From: Bacillus sp. FJAT-14578 | GTDB lineage: Bacteria > Bacillota > Bacilli > Bacillales > Bacillaceae_H | Length of the DNA stretch: 64,000 nucleotides | Direction: 5' to 3' | Assembly (NCBI RefSeq): GCF_000504165.1 | Contig: NZ_AYSE01000004.1 | Location: forward strand, 62,001 to 126,000 | Shown: piece by piece, positions 17,368 through 26,126 of the stretch | How positions within the stretch are numbered: position 1 is the stretch's first letter | How the letters are laid out: every line of letters starts with the position of its first letter | The notes under the pieces: model-generated | Seen by the model: only the letters and a program-made list of their open reading frames with translations | Told to the model about the DNA's origin: nothing | Database searches by the model: none | Translations under genes and position numbers: made by a program

Positions 17368-18827
17368 TGCCTTTTAATAAGGAATTAGCTAACAAGTTAG
17401 CACATAATAGAATCCTTACAAATCCTTTAGTACAAGAATCTTTATCTAAATATCAAATTGTATATGATAATGTCCCAGCGGATGAAGAGTTAACAGAGAA
17501 TTTCGTCGATATACCATTGGAGTCCGCACAATTGCGATCTATATTCTCTGTTGATGGTAGCTTTGATAGTGTATCGGTTAGCGATAGATTTCCTAGTGCT
17601 CAAGTTGGGTTTATTCAATTTAGTATGAACTTGGTTAAGCTTAATACTAATGCCAATATTATAAAGAATGGTTTAGTAAACCCAATTGAATTTAACAAGA
17701 TTACAGAAGCGCATACACACTCTTTGGATTTACCAATCTTTAACACGAAAATTAAAGGTAAAAACAATATTAGGGACTCTATTAGATTCCGAATAAATGA
17801 TTATTTTATTTCATCTAGAAGCTTCTCTGACGAGAGTATAAATTTATTAGAAACATTATTTAATATTTTATCTGAAGAAGAAGTTCGGAATAACTTAAAT
17901 TGTGTGAATGAAGAGTGTATAAAAGAATATTTTAACCATAATCGCACTAAATATAAGGGGGATGAACAACAACTGAATGACCTTCTTATTACCAAAAATA
18001 AATTGAATAATAAAGATAGATCATGTAATTGTCCTAACTGCGGGGAGGATATTCTACTAATAGACTATTTACGTTTACATGAACTAATCGATGAAGATTT
18101 GGGCTCAACAGGTATTTTAAGTCGATTATGTAAAGTTGTAGAACACCTATATCCAATAAACTTTATAATGAGTGTATTAGATAATCCAGATATGCAAGAG
18201 GCTCATAAATATGCTGCTTTAAGTGAAATTGGCTTTATAATTGATGGTCCTTTAGCAATTTATGGTGAACCTGCTAAAGTAAATAGGGCTATCCATAGAT
18301 ATTTAAATAAAATTAACCAAGAACTTGTCTCTCGTTCTCATAACCCTTTGGTTTATATTGGTTTATCTAAAACCGGGACAATTGTAGATTACATCTCTCT
18401 CTTAATGACACACATAAGAGATAACTCAAGCGATGATAATGAAATCTTTTTACTTCCTAAAAACAAATTTATGTTGATTAGTGATGATTATCGTCACAAA
18501 TATATTCAACCAAAGATGAATAATAACTTGTTTGGGGCTGAAACCTATTATGGGCAAGATATTGTTTATTTCAATCAAGTAAGTCAACCATATGTTTTAA
18601 GCGTGCTTTATCCCATGTATCGTAGTGAGGAACACTTTAAAGAGAAAATATTTGAGTTTAACAGCTACTCTAATTTAGGGAGAATTGGAAGTCTAATTAA
18701 TGAACTAAAAGTAGATGTTTACGATAGTGCACTACTTCCTATTGTGCTAGCTCATAAATATGCTTCAATAAGTTTACAACCAGGAGTAAGCAGCCTGAAA
18801 GACTTTGCAAGAGCTGTATTGCAATAA
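17367..18827 (+). CDS. NurA-domain nuclease with zinc-ribbon-like insert
   Basis: The NurA signature is the strand-turn IFSVDGSFDSV near residue 60 (catalytic Asp), preceded by a long helical N-terminus. The second NurA metal region lies near PLAIYGEPAKVNRAIH and PLVYIGLSKTGTIVDY (about residues 295-345), and the C-terminus has ALLPIVLAHKYASIS. Near residues 218-227 a CNCPNCG motif suggests a zinc-ribbon insertion not typical of short archaeal NurA. NurA is a Mn-dependent 5'-3' exonuclease and endonuclease that works inside the HerA ring. It starts at ATG 17367 overlapping the HerA stop. At 486 residues it is longer than the usual 330-450. Confidence 0.75.
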   Translation: MPFNKELANKLAHNRILTNPLVQESLSKYQIVYDNVPADEELTENFVDIPLESAQLRSIFSVDGSFDSVSVSDRFPSAQVGFIQFSMNLVKLNTNANIIKNGLVNPIEFNKITEAHTHSLDLPIFNTKIKGKNNIRDSIRFRINDYFISSRSFSDESINLLETLFNILSEEEVRNNLNCVNEECIKEYFNHNRTKYKGDEQQLNDLLITKNKLNNKDRSCNCPNCGEDILLIDYLRLHELIDEDLGSTGILSRLCKVVEHLYPINFIMSVLDNPDMQEAHKYAALSEIGFIIDGPLAIYGEPAKVNRAIHRYLNKINQELVSRSHNPLVYIGLSKTGTIVDYISLLMTHIRDNSSDDNEIFLLPKNKFMLISDDYRHKYIQPKMNNNLFGAETYYGQDIVYFNQVSQPYVLSVLYPMYRSEEHFKEKIFEFNSYSNLGRIGSLINELKVDVYDSALLPIVLAHKYASISLQPGVSSLKDFARAVLQ

Positions 18828-18960
18828 CATGTCTTTACGTATTCAAGTTTATAATAAAAAAAGGTTTACTCAGAGTCTTTAAAAATTATAATTGAAACTC
18901 TTCGCAGTTTATAAATATGGAGCGGTGATTCGAAATCTCTAGAATTAAATGATAAACAAG

Positions 18961-18988
18961 AAGAACTTACCCTTCTAGGTAAGTTCTT
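18961..18988. terminator. Perfect hairpin after nurA, next to IS end
   Basis: AAGAACTTACC and GGTAAGTTCTT flank a 6-base loop. The T run is weak on both strands. It lies 5 bases before the IS3 end, 130 bases after nurA. Confidence 0.5.
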
Positions 18989-19005
18989 GGTATGTCAACA
19001 CTAAA

Positions 19006-19839
19006 CTAGACAGATTTTTTAAGGTGTTCAAGTCTATAATCAATCGGACTGACATAACCCAGTGTTCCATGAATTCGAATGTGATTAGACCAGTGGACAT
19101 AGTCATGTAATTCCCTTGTTAATTCTTCTAAACTATCAAAATGTTGACCTTTCACAAACTCTGTTTTGATGATTTTAAACGTTGCTTCAGCGACGGCATT
19201 GTCATATGGGCAGCCTTTCATACTTAAAGAACGTTGAATGTTAAATGTCTCTAACGCATCGTCCATTAGCTTATTTTTAAACTCATTCCCACGATCCGTA
19301 TGAAACAGTTGGATTTTACGAAGGTCGGCTTTGATGGAGGCGAAGGCACGATAGACGAGTAACGCATCTTTGTTTGGACCTGCGCTGTAACCCACGATCT
19401 CCCGATTAAAGAGATCGACAAATACACATACGTAATGCCATGTTTGTTTGACTCTTACGTACGTTAAATCGCTTACGATCGCTGTCATTTCTTCTTCCTG
19501 ATGGAACTCGCGGTTTAGTTCATTCTTCTGTTCGGATTCATTACAGGATTTCACATGCAGCTTAAACTGAGCTACCGTGTAAGCAGAAACAAGGCCCTGC
19601 TCTTGCATAATACGCCCCATTCTCCGTCTAGACTCGATGAGTCCGCGTTTCTTTAATTCAATTTTAATTTTGCGTGTTCCATAATTTTGACGGCTCGCGT
19701 GGAATACTTCGATCACATCTGACGTTATATCATCCACGGCTGCTCTTTCTTTGGCTTCATAATAGTACGTGCTTCTAGGTAATTGTAGGACTTTGCACAT
19801 TGCTGATATCGAGTATTTATGTTGATTATTCTTGATCAC
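19006..19839 (-). CDS. IS3-family transposase OrfB (DDE integrase core)
   Basis: The 277-residue product begins with the IS3 OrfB leader (SISAMCKVLQLPRSTYYYEA), then the HTH_21 region (NYGTRKIKIELKKRG), and the rve integrase core with VSDLTYVRV (first Asp), LFHTDRGNEFKN (second Asp) and CPYDNAVAEATFKIIKTEF (Glu). The DDE triad is complete and the frame intact. A GTG near 19839 overlaps the end of orfA, consistent with expression by programmed frameshifting from orfA. Because orfA is broken, full-length OrfAB may not be made. Confidence 0.85.
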   Translation of the reverse strand: MIKNNQHKYSISAMCKVLQLPRSTYYYEAKERAAVDDITSDVIEVFHASRQNYGTRKIKIELKKRGLIESRRRMGRIMQEQGLVSAYTVAQFKLHVKSCNESEQKNELNREFHQEEEMTAIVSDLTYVRVKQTWHYVCVFVDLFNREIVGYSAGPNKDALLVYRAFASIKADLRKIQLFHTDRGNEFKNKLMDDALETFNIQRSLSMKGCPYDNAVAEATFKIIKTEFVKGQHFDSLEELTRELHDYVHWSNHIRIHGTLGYVSPIDYRLEHLKKSV

Positions 19840-19841
19840 AT

Positions 19842-20126
19842 TTACTTTCGTCCTAGTATCAGCGCGGCTTGCTTTAAAATATCGTTCTCCATTTGAAGCT
19901 GCTTAATTTCTTTGCGAAGTCGATTCAATTCCTGTTGTTCAGGGGTTAGGTTGTCCTGTTCTTTGAACGATCCAGATTCCTGGCTTTGATTCACCCATTT
20001 GTCCAATGACGAGGGTGTCAAGTCATACTCCCGGATGATATCCTTTCTTGGCTTTCCATTAAGATAGAGCTGCACGATTTATTCCTTAAATTCAGCTGTA
20101 AATGTTCGTCGAGCTTTTTTCGTCAT
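19842..20126 (-). pseudogene. IS3-family OrfA with nonsense codon
   Basis: From ATG 20124-20126 the frame reads MTKKARRTFTAEFKE, then TAA at 20079-20081, then IVQLYLNGKPRKDIIREY and a leucine-zipper region (ELNRLRKEIKQLQMENDILKQ) ending GRK. The expected residue at the TAA is Lys or Gln in the HTH of OrfA. One substitution therefore disrupts the DNA-binding subunit; the downstream 77 codons have no ribosome site of their own. Confidence 0.75.
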
Positions 20127-20289
20127 AGTAGATTCTCCTCTGTAGTATTTACTGTATTCTACTTGATCTTATTTTTTCTGTCCAACTCAGTGTAGCCTAT
20201 CCAACCATTTAATGAACTATCATCGGAAATTAGTTTAATGAGTTAGCGGTGTCTGGTGTCAATAGAATTTATTGATCCAGTCGAATTGA

Positions 20290-20420
20290 CTTGGTAATCG
20301 AGGGAGTACGTAGTCACTTAGCGGCTGAATTTGATGGAGCTCGTTGACATGAACTTAACAAATGGAAAGAAGATATGTAGCGTCAGCGTGTTTTAGAACG
20401 TGTAAATTGAACAAAATGTG
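20290..20420 (+). pseudogene. Decayed C-terminus of a second helicase-nuclease
   Basis: The plus strand reads RIDLVIEGVRSHLAAEFDGA, then stop, HELNKWKEDM, stop, RQRVLERVN. This matches the nuclease end of the SF1 helicase at 8815-8945 nearly codon for codon, with several stops. Only about 130 bases survive, next to the IS3 element, so a paralogous gene was destroyed here. The rest of 20200-20546 shows no gene. Confidence 0.8.
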
Positions 20421-20555
20421 AATTGATAATTGAAAATCCTTAATAAAGTAATTTTGATATGAGGGTTAGAGTGAATCGTTCACTTTAGCTCTTTTCTATG
20501 TTAGATTAATGATGAATACATAGGAAAATACTAAGCACTGAGAGGAATGAAATCA

Positions 20556-20960
20556 ATGAAAAAAACAGTAAAAGTAGTAGGAGCCGTATCTGTAAATGAA
20601 CAAGGTGATATTCTTTGCGCCTTACGTTCTCCAGAAATGTCCTTACCTAACCTTTGGGAATTCCCAGGTGGAAAAATCGAAGAAGGGGAGAAGCCTGAAC
20701 AGTCTCTTATTCGTGAAATTCAAGAAGAGCTAGATTGCACAGTAGAAGTGTATGAACTGATTGAAGATGTTGTTCATGAATACCCGAATGTCATTGTGAA
20801 CTTGCTTACATACAAAACAAAAATTGTTGAAGGAACACCAACAGCGAAAGAACATGCTGAATTAAAATGGGTGCCCCTCCAAGAGCTTCGCTCGTTAGAA
20901 TGGGCACCTGCTGATATTCCGACAATTGATAAGTTGTTAGCGGATAAAGTCAATATATAA
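20556..20960 (+). CDS. NUDIX hydrolase, MutT/CTP-pyrophosphohydrolase-like (copy 1)
   Basis: This small enzyme opens KKTVKVVGAVSVNEQGDILCALRS and carries a NUDIX box GGKIEEGEKPEQSLIREIQ followed by EEL, where the usual Gly after EEL is Asp. The family hydrolyses nucleoside diphosphates linked to another moiety, such as oxidised dGTP or modified CTP. ATG 20556 is used because GAGAGG precedes it and the paralogue at 44409 starts at the same place. Its 3' end overlaps the convergent PLD-helicase gene by 24 bases, so the two should interact at the transcript level. Two further copies exist at 44409 (intact) and 40494 (deleted). Confidence 0.85.
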   Translation: MKKTVKVVGAVSVNEQGDILCALRSPEMSLPNLWEFPGGKIEEGEKPEQSLIREIQEELDCTVEVYELIEDVVHEYPNVIVNLLTYKTKIVEGTPTAKEHAELKWVPLQELRSLEWAPADIPTIDKLLADKVNI

Positions 20961-23900
20961 ATCTTCTGGTACGGGATGATGCAAGTGCCACTTCACACTC
21001 ATTGGTTTGTCTCCATAACTTGAAACATAATCGACTTTACCAAGATAAGTGAAGGGGAGTGTCATCTCGTGCATTTTCTCGAATTTCCGAACAAATAAGT
21101 GTAAATGTAGATTTTTTTCCTTGTGATTTATATAATCATTTCCAACTGATGAACTGTGAGAAGTTTTATTTTGACTTTGCCAGTGGAAATGATGCTGGTC
21201 AATAAAATAATCTTTATAGAGAAGATGCTTTTCAACATTTTCTGATTTATTTAAGGTAACAAAAAGCAGATAGTCATTACCTACTCTATGAACTCCTTCT
21301 CGCCAAGATCCCTCTGGTGCTGTAGATTCCAGTAAGAAAATTAACTCATTTCTCGTATAGTTTTGATAAAGAGATAATTTTTCTCCTTTTGATAAGAAAC
21401 GATTTGCCTGATATGTTCGTCTGAATTCAATGATTCCGTAATCAATTCGATTTTGTATATACGCTTTTAGCTCTGGATCTTCTATTAACTTTACAATGGC
21501 TGGATTTAAGATAAAGGTATTGTTATCCATTTCTCCGAATGCCCATTTTTGCTTTTTATATGCAGTACATAGGCGAAGCATAGATTGATGAAGTAGGCTT
21601 TCATGACTTTCTAGATGGACCTTCGTCGCAAAGCGTTTTTCAAGTTGCTTCACAATATCTTCATATGTAACGGTTCGTTGTTTTAAAGCAATCTCTAAAA
21701 TGATTAAATCATACGGCCATTTAATCGGCATTTGTTGTTCGAGTCGTTCGAGCAATTCCATCATAAGAGTATTTTCTAAAATACGTTGGTCCAGCTCATT
21801 GACATCCTTCATTTTTTCTTTTGTTTGTACCCATGATTTATATTTATAAATAAAGAAGGTAAAGCTAGGGGACTGTTCTGCGTATAAGAAATCCAATATT
21901 TCTGGTGAACGGCCCAATTCATTTTTAAATTGTTGGTAAAGCGATTTTAGCATGTCCACTGCATTCATTTTGATCGAATCGATTTTATCTAAAATTTGTT
22001 TTTGGGAAACAGGATCTAAGTCTACGTAAGAGCCGGCTGGTAGATCAGCGAATTCATGTGTGATTGCCACTCGCAGCGAGTCTTTATCGAAGGCTTTATG
22101 ATTGATCTGCCCAGAAAGTGCTAATGGTACAACAAACGATTTTTCATAGTTCCCGATGAAGTCTAATACCGTCACAAATTCTTTCCCGTCTATTTTTCGC
22201 AAGCCACGTCCAAGCTGCTGAATGAAAATGGTGGAAGACTCTGTTGGTCGTAAAAAGAGAATAAGATTTAAGCTTGGAATATCAATTCCTTCATTAAAGA
22301 TGTCTACGGTAAAAATCATTTGTAGCGGGTCGTTTTCATCTTCTAGCTGCTTTACTACCGCTTCACGATGAGAAATGCTATGCTCACCTGTTAAAAAGGT
22401 AGTATGAAACCCTCTTTTATTGAACTCTTCACTCATATATTTGGCATGTTCAATGTTGGAGCAAAAGCCAAGTCCAATCATTCGATCTCCTTGATAACCG
22501 TATGTATCAATCATCTCAATAATAAAATCTGTTCGTTCATTTGTTTTTAATGCTTTAACGAGTAAGTCCTCTTGAAACATACCATTTCTTAAAGGGATGT
22601 TGCTGTAATCTACGGTCTCGTCCGTAACACCAAAATAATGGAATGGAGCCAATAACTTTGCTTCCAATGCATCGCGTAAACGAATTTCATATACAACATT
22701 ATGATCACATAATGCCAACACATTTCTGCCGTCCATTCGTTCTGGAGTCGCTGTCAGACCTAATAGAAAGTTTGGTTCAAAATGTTCTAGTACTTTCTTG
22801 TAGGTAGGTGCTTCTGCATGATGAAATTCATCAACAATAATGTAATCAAATTCATCCTTCGAAAATTGAGAAAGGGTGTTTTCCTTATGTAGCGACTGTA
22901 CAGTACTGAATAAATAAGGTTTATCCCACTCTTTTGTCGTTCCTGTCAATTTTCCGAACCAGCTATGCTTTGGAATAACTTGTTGGAATGTTTCGATTGC
23001 ATTATCTAGCAATTCCTCACGATGAGCGATAAAAAGAAGCTTTTTCGGTTGAAACGCTTTTACATCAAATGCGGATAAATATGTTTTTCCTGTCCCAGTT
23101 GCAGCGATAATGACTCCACGTGAGTTTCCGTTTTCTCTTGTAATACGTAAATTTTCTAATGCATCTTTTTGCATTTGATTTGGTTGAAGAGGCTTTAAGT
23201 TATAACGGTTTTCCGTTTCGGCCACTTTCAGCGTTTGTTGTACATGCTTTTCTACTTTTTGCTTTGCTTTTTGATATTCGTCATACACTCTAATAAATTC
23301 TTCTGATAGTGGAATGGCTTCGGAGCTATTCCAGGCATGATTAAACGTTTTTTGTGCTTGATCAAAAACTGGCATATAGGCGGTATGAGGAATTTTGATA
23401 TTGAGCTCATGACCGTTAATTAAAGCAGAATGAGAGAGATTAGATGATCCAATAATGACCGTGTTTAAGCCGGAGTCGCGATGAAACATATAGGCTTTCG
23501 TATGAAACGATTCTTTTTGATTATCTAACACTTTCACCTCAACATTGGAGTATTGCAATAACTTCTTCAGTGCCTTTGCTTGAGTAATTCCCATATACGT
23601 AGATGTAATAATCCGGACTGGAACATTCTTTTCTTGCAATTGTAATAATGGGCGTGTTAATAAATGCAAACCTGATTCTCGAATGAAGCTTACCATGAAG
23701 TCGACACGGTTGGCCGTTAACATTTCGTATTTTAACGTTTTGAAAAAATTTTTAATGGAATGTTTTTCATTATGAATTAAATCCATTCGTGATAAATATA
23801 AGTCATCGTTCAGCGGCATATGCTCGCTTCCTGTAGTGTATGTAATCATGGAAAGAGGAAGAGAGAATGTCTCATCTTCTTTTGATAAGGCATTCGAAAG

Positions 23901-24182
23901 CTTTTGTGCCATTTGAATGACCTTATCGTATTGCTCATTTGTAATTAAAGTGTTAAATCTTTCACTCAATTTATTTGCCGTATGTAAAATAAGTGTTTCG
24001 GTATATTCTTTTGGAGATAGGCGCTGGATCGCTTTTGTATCAGGATATTGCTTATTATCAATAAGCAACTCTTCAAAAAAACCGTTTTTGTTCGTCAAAT
24101 GAATCACCTTATTTCTATTTTTATCTATGTTTACTATATCAAAAGAACTATACAAAGCCGAGGTTTTTCTTTTATTTTCCAT
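20937..24182 (-). CDS. PLD-nuclease/DEAD helicase with DUF3427-like C-terminus
   Basis: The 1081-residue protein begins with a phospholipase-D-type domain: FHTKAYMF near residue 226 (HxK) and VIIGSSNLSHSAL after it. An SF2 helicase follows: AATGTGKTYLSA near 358, VDEFHHAEA near 449, GLTATPERMDG near 474, and motif VI QQLGRGLRKIDG near 657. The last 370 residues (LDFLYAEQSPSFTFF..., YQNYTRNELIFLLEST) match DUF3427. One PLD HxK per chain suggests it dimerises to form an active site. Proteins of this layout occur in defence islands. ATG 24182 is used; a NUDIX gene is convergent at its 3' end, and a second PLD-helicase lies 2.3 kb away, facing right. Confidence 0.85.
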   Translation of the reverse strand: MENKRKTSALYSSFDIVNIDKNRNKVIHLTNKNGFFEELLIDNKQYPDTKAIQRLSPKEYTETLILHTANKLSERFNTLITNEQYDKVIQMAQKLSNALSKEDETFSLPLSMITYTTGSEHMPLNDDLYLSRMDLIHNEKHSIKNFFKTLKYEMLTANRVDFMVSFIRESGLHLLTRPLLQLQEKNVPVRIITSTYMGITQAKALKKLLQYSNVEVKVLDNQKESFHTKAYMFHRDSGLNTVIIGSSNLSHSALINGHELNIKIPHTAYMPVFDQAQKTFNHAWNSSEAIPLSEEFIRVYDEYQKAKQKVEKHVQQTLKVAETENRYNLKPLQPNQMQKDALENLRITRENGNSRGVIIAATGTGKTYLSAFDVKAFQPKKLLFIAHREELLDNAIETFQQVIPKHSWFGKLTGTTKEWDKPYLFSTVQSLHKENTLSQFSKDEFDYIIVDEFHHAEAPTYKKVLEHFEPNFLLGLTATPERMDGRNVLALCDHNVVYEIRLRDALEAKLLAPFHYFGVTDETVDYSNIPLRNGMFQEDLLVKALKTNERTDFIIEMIDTYGYQGDRMIGLGFCSNIEHAKYMSEEFNKRGFHTTFLTGEHSISHREAVVKQLEDENDPLQMIFTVDIFNEGIDIPSLNLILFLRPTESSTIFIQQLGRGLRKIDGKEFVTVLDFIGNYEKSFVVPLALSGQINHKAFDKDSLRVAITHEFADLPAGSYVDLDPVSQKQILDKIDSIKMNAVDMLKSLYQQFKNELGRSPEILDFLYAEQSPSFTFFIYKYKSWVQTKEKMKDVNELDQRILENTLMMELLERLEQQMPIKWPYDLIILEIALKQRTVTYEDIVKQLEKRFATKVHLESHESLLHQSMLRLCTAYKKQKWAFGEMDNNTFILNPAIVKLIEDPELKAYIQNRIDYGIIEFRRTYQANRFLSKGEKLSLYQNYTRNELIFLLESTAPEGSWREGVHRVGNDYLLFVTLNKSENVEKHLLYKDYFIDQHHFHWQSQNKTSHSSSVGNDYINHKEKNLHLHLFVRKFEKMHEMTLPFTYLGKVDYVSSYGDKPMSVKWHLHHPVPEDLYIDFIR

Positions 24183-24355
24183 CCATCAGTAGCGTATAAA
24201 GAAAATCAAAAGAGGAGGCGTAAGCTTATTAGAATAAGATCAGTTCCCACTATATGTCTCACAAAAAAAGAACGTATGTTTCTGTTTTTCTTTTATAATT
24301 ACATAAAATTTGGTAAAATTTAGCTGTGAAGATTATTCATATGGGAGATGATAGC

Positions 24356-25135
24356 GTGTCTAAACAGTCTTGGACGAATAGGGAAATTGAGTTGTTAAAA
24401 GAATTGTACGGCACAATGAGTGTTGCAGAGCTTATTCAATATCATTTTCCTAACAAGAAGGCATCAAGTATAAAATACCAAGTCGAAAAGCTAGGATTAG
24501 GTGATAAACAATATTGGAGTGAGGAGGAGATCAAGACATTAAAAATCTTAAAAAGAAATCTCGTACCTAATCATTTAATTGCAGAAATACTTAACCGAAG
24601 TAAAGGAGCAGTTATAAATAAGGCCTACAAATTAGGATTTGCAGTGGATTCTAGTAAGGATTTTATGGATGATGAATTTGTTGACACTCACACTAAGTTT
24701 TTAAATCTCGATAATAGAACAGTTGGCACGATGAATGAGTATTATGTGAAAATTAAGCTGGCACATGAAGGTTTTGACCTTTTCACCCCATATATGAATA
24801 ATCATAAGACGGATTTACTTCTTTTATCAGGTTCACGCTTTGCCAAGGTTCAGATAAAATCAGCAGTTTATGATAAACCACACAAACGCTTTCGGGCTAA
24901 TTTACGGACGAAGAACGGAAAAGGTGAGTTTATTGATTATCAAAGTGAGGATGTAGACTTTTTTGTTGTGAAATGCAATGGAATTGAAGAATACTATGTT
25001 ATCCCATACTCCGCCTATCATAGGACTTCATCCATTTATTTATACCCTCATAGAAAAAAGCTCGAGCTAGCAGGTAAGGTAGATTATGAGATTTTCCGAA
25101 ATGCGTTTCACTTAATGAAAGAACAATTAAAGTAG
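24356..25135 (+). CDS. HTH/Myb-like repeats plus PD-(D/E)XK nuclease-like domain (copy 1)
   Basis: The N-terminal 100 residues hold two Myb/SANT-like helical repeats (WTNREIELLKELYG and WSEEEIKTLKILKR), each ending in a recognition-helix-like segment (KASSIKYQVEKLGL, SKGAVINKAYKLGF). A domain like the group I intron-associated PD-(D/E)XK endonuclease (I-Ssp6803I type) follows: Glu in MNEYYVKIKLAHEG, Asp in NNHKTDLLLL, and VQIKSA near residues 165-170. GTG 24356 is used, 9 bases after GGGAG; upstream GTG and ATG lack sites. The second copy follows after 8 bases, so they are co-transcribed. It lies between two PLD-helicases and could be their DNA-recognition or cutting partner; this is inference. 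Confidence 0.65.
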   Translation: MSKQSWTNREIELLKELYGTMSVAELIQYHFPNKKASSIKYQVEKLGLGDKQYWSEEEIKTLKILKRNLVPNHLIAEILNRSKGAVINKAYKLGFAVDSSKDFMDDEFVDTHTKFLNLDNRTVGTMNEYYVKIKLAHEGFDLFTPYMNNHKTDLLLLSGSRFAKVQIKSAVYDKPHKRFRANLRTKNGKGEFIDYQSEDVDFFVVKCNGIEEYYVIPYSAYHRTSSIYLYPHRKKLELAGKVDYEIFRNAFHLMKEQLK

Positions 25136-25143
25136 GTGAGTGT

Positions 25144-25815
25144 ATGGCAATGGGAACGCGGAAAGGTAAAGAAGCGACGGGCTTAAAAGACATAGATTCA
25201 TGGAATGAATGGGAAGTTGACGTGTTAACTATTTTAAAGAAGAATTCAGTAAAAAAAGAGTTAATTGCAAAGGTGCTGAACAGAAGTACAAATTCCATTC
25301 AGGCTAAATCAAGCCGAATGGGATTGAAAGCAGATTTTTTTCAAAATTTTGATGATGATCAATATGTGGAAGAGCAGCTTCGCTTTAATCAATTAGATAA
25401 AAAAGTGGTTGGGACCATTAATGAAGATTTAGTTAAAATAAAATTATCGTTCGAAGGATTTGAAGTCTACACTTCCTTTATGGATAATCATAAAACTGAT
25501 ATCGTGATTTTGCATCATGGAATTCCTATTCGTGTTCAAGTAAAATCAGCTGGATATGACCAATCAATTAAAGGGTTTCGTTCTCATTTATATACGAAGG
25601 ACAAAAATGGAAATCGTATTGAATATAAACATGCTGATGTCAACTTTTTTATCGTGAAGTGCAATGGAATTGAAGAGTATTATGTTATTCCATACATTGC
25701 AGGGAAATCTACTTCCTCCATTCGTCTTTATCCTCATAGACATAAAGTGCAAAATAAAAGGGATTTTGAGATTTATCGAAATGCATTTCATTTGATTAGA
25801 GAATATGAAGTATAA
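25144..25815 (+). CDS. HTH/Myb-like plus PD-(D/E)XK nuclease-like domain (copy 2)
   Basis: This 223-residue paralogue of the preceding gene keeps one Myb-like repeat (WNEWEVDVLTILKKN, NSIQAKSSRMGL) but has lost the first. The nuclease-like half is well kept: INEDLVKIKLSFEGFEVY, MDNHKTDIVIL, RVQVKSAGYD, then a shared C-terminus (DVNFFIVKCNGIEEYYVIPY, SIRLYPHR, YRNAFHLIRE). The pair arose by tandem duplication and has diverged to roughly half identity, suggesting separate roles such as a heterodimer. ATG 25144 follows AGGTGAG at the end of copy 1. No terminator lies between them. Confidence 0.65.
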   Translation: MAMGTRKGKEATGLKDIDSWNEWEVDVLTILKKNSVKKELIAKVLNRSTNSIQAKSSRMGLKADFFQNFDDDQYVEEQLRFNQLDKKVVGTINEDLVKIKLSFEGFEVYTSFMDNHKTDIVILHHGIPIRVQVKSAGYDQSIKGFRSHLYTKDKNGNRIEYKHADVNFFIVKCNGIEEYYVIPYIAGKSTSSIRLYPHRHKVQNKRDFEIYRNAFHLIREYEV

Positions 25816-25817
25816 AG

Positions 25818-25925
25818 CACGTACGGACCTTTGCCCACGACATGTTGAAAAGAGGGTTCGATCTTGAGACAATCTTCACACTCACGAAGTTAACGAAAAA
25901 AGAAATTGAGCAACGTCAGAATTAA
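25818..25925 (+). pseudogene. C-terminal relic of an Rpn/PD-(D/E)XK transposase-like nuclease
   Basis: The frame reads RTFAHDMLKRGFDLETI, then FTLTKLTKKEIEQ and TAA at 25923-25925. This resembles the conserved tail of Rpn-family recombination-promoting nucleases (A..ML.KGFD.E.I...T.LS.EEIE). Nothing upstream belongs to it, because the preceding gene ends at 25815. The rest of the 310-base gap up to 26126 shows only AT-rich leader sequence. Confidence 0.5.
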
Positions 25926-26126
25926 AGTACACAGGTATTAGCTTATAATGGTTCAAAAGCATTGACTACACGAGTTGGTGCTTTTTTCTTTTATCTTCCA
26001 TTGGTATAATTTTCATGGAGTTTACAGTGTTGTTTGAGGTTTTTTATTGAGGAAGGCCCCATGTATGGCCTATTTTGCTCGCTATTGAAAGCAGATATTG
26101 TAATCGTAAAAGAAAGGAAAAGATCA

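Larger units (their letters stand above)
18993..20199 (-). mobile_element. IS3-family insertion sequence with both ends
   Basis: Imperfect terminal repeats are TGTCAACACTAAACTAGACA at the right end (minus orientation) and TAGGCTACACTGAGTTGGAC at the left, both followed by AG and sharing ACACT and GACAG. Between them lie overlapping orfA and orfB, the usual IS3 plan of about 1.2 kb. No clear target duplication could be read. orfA carries a premature stop. Confidence 0.75.
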
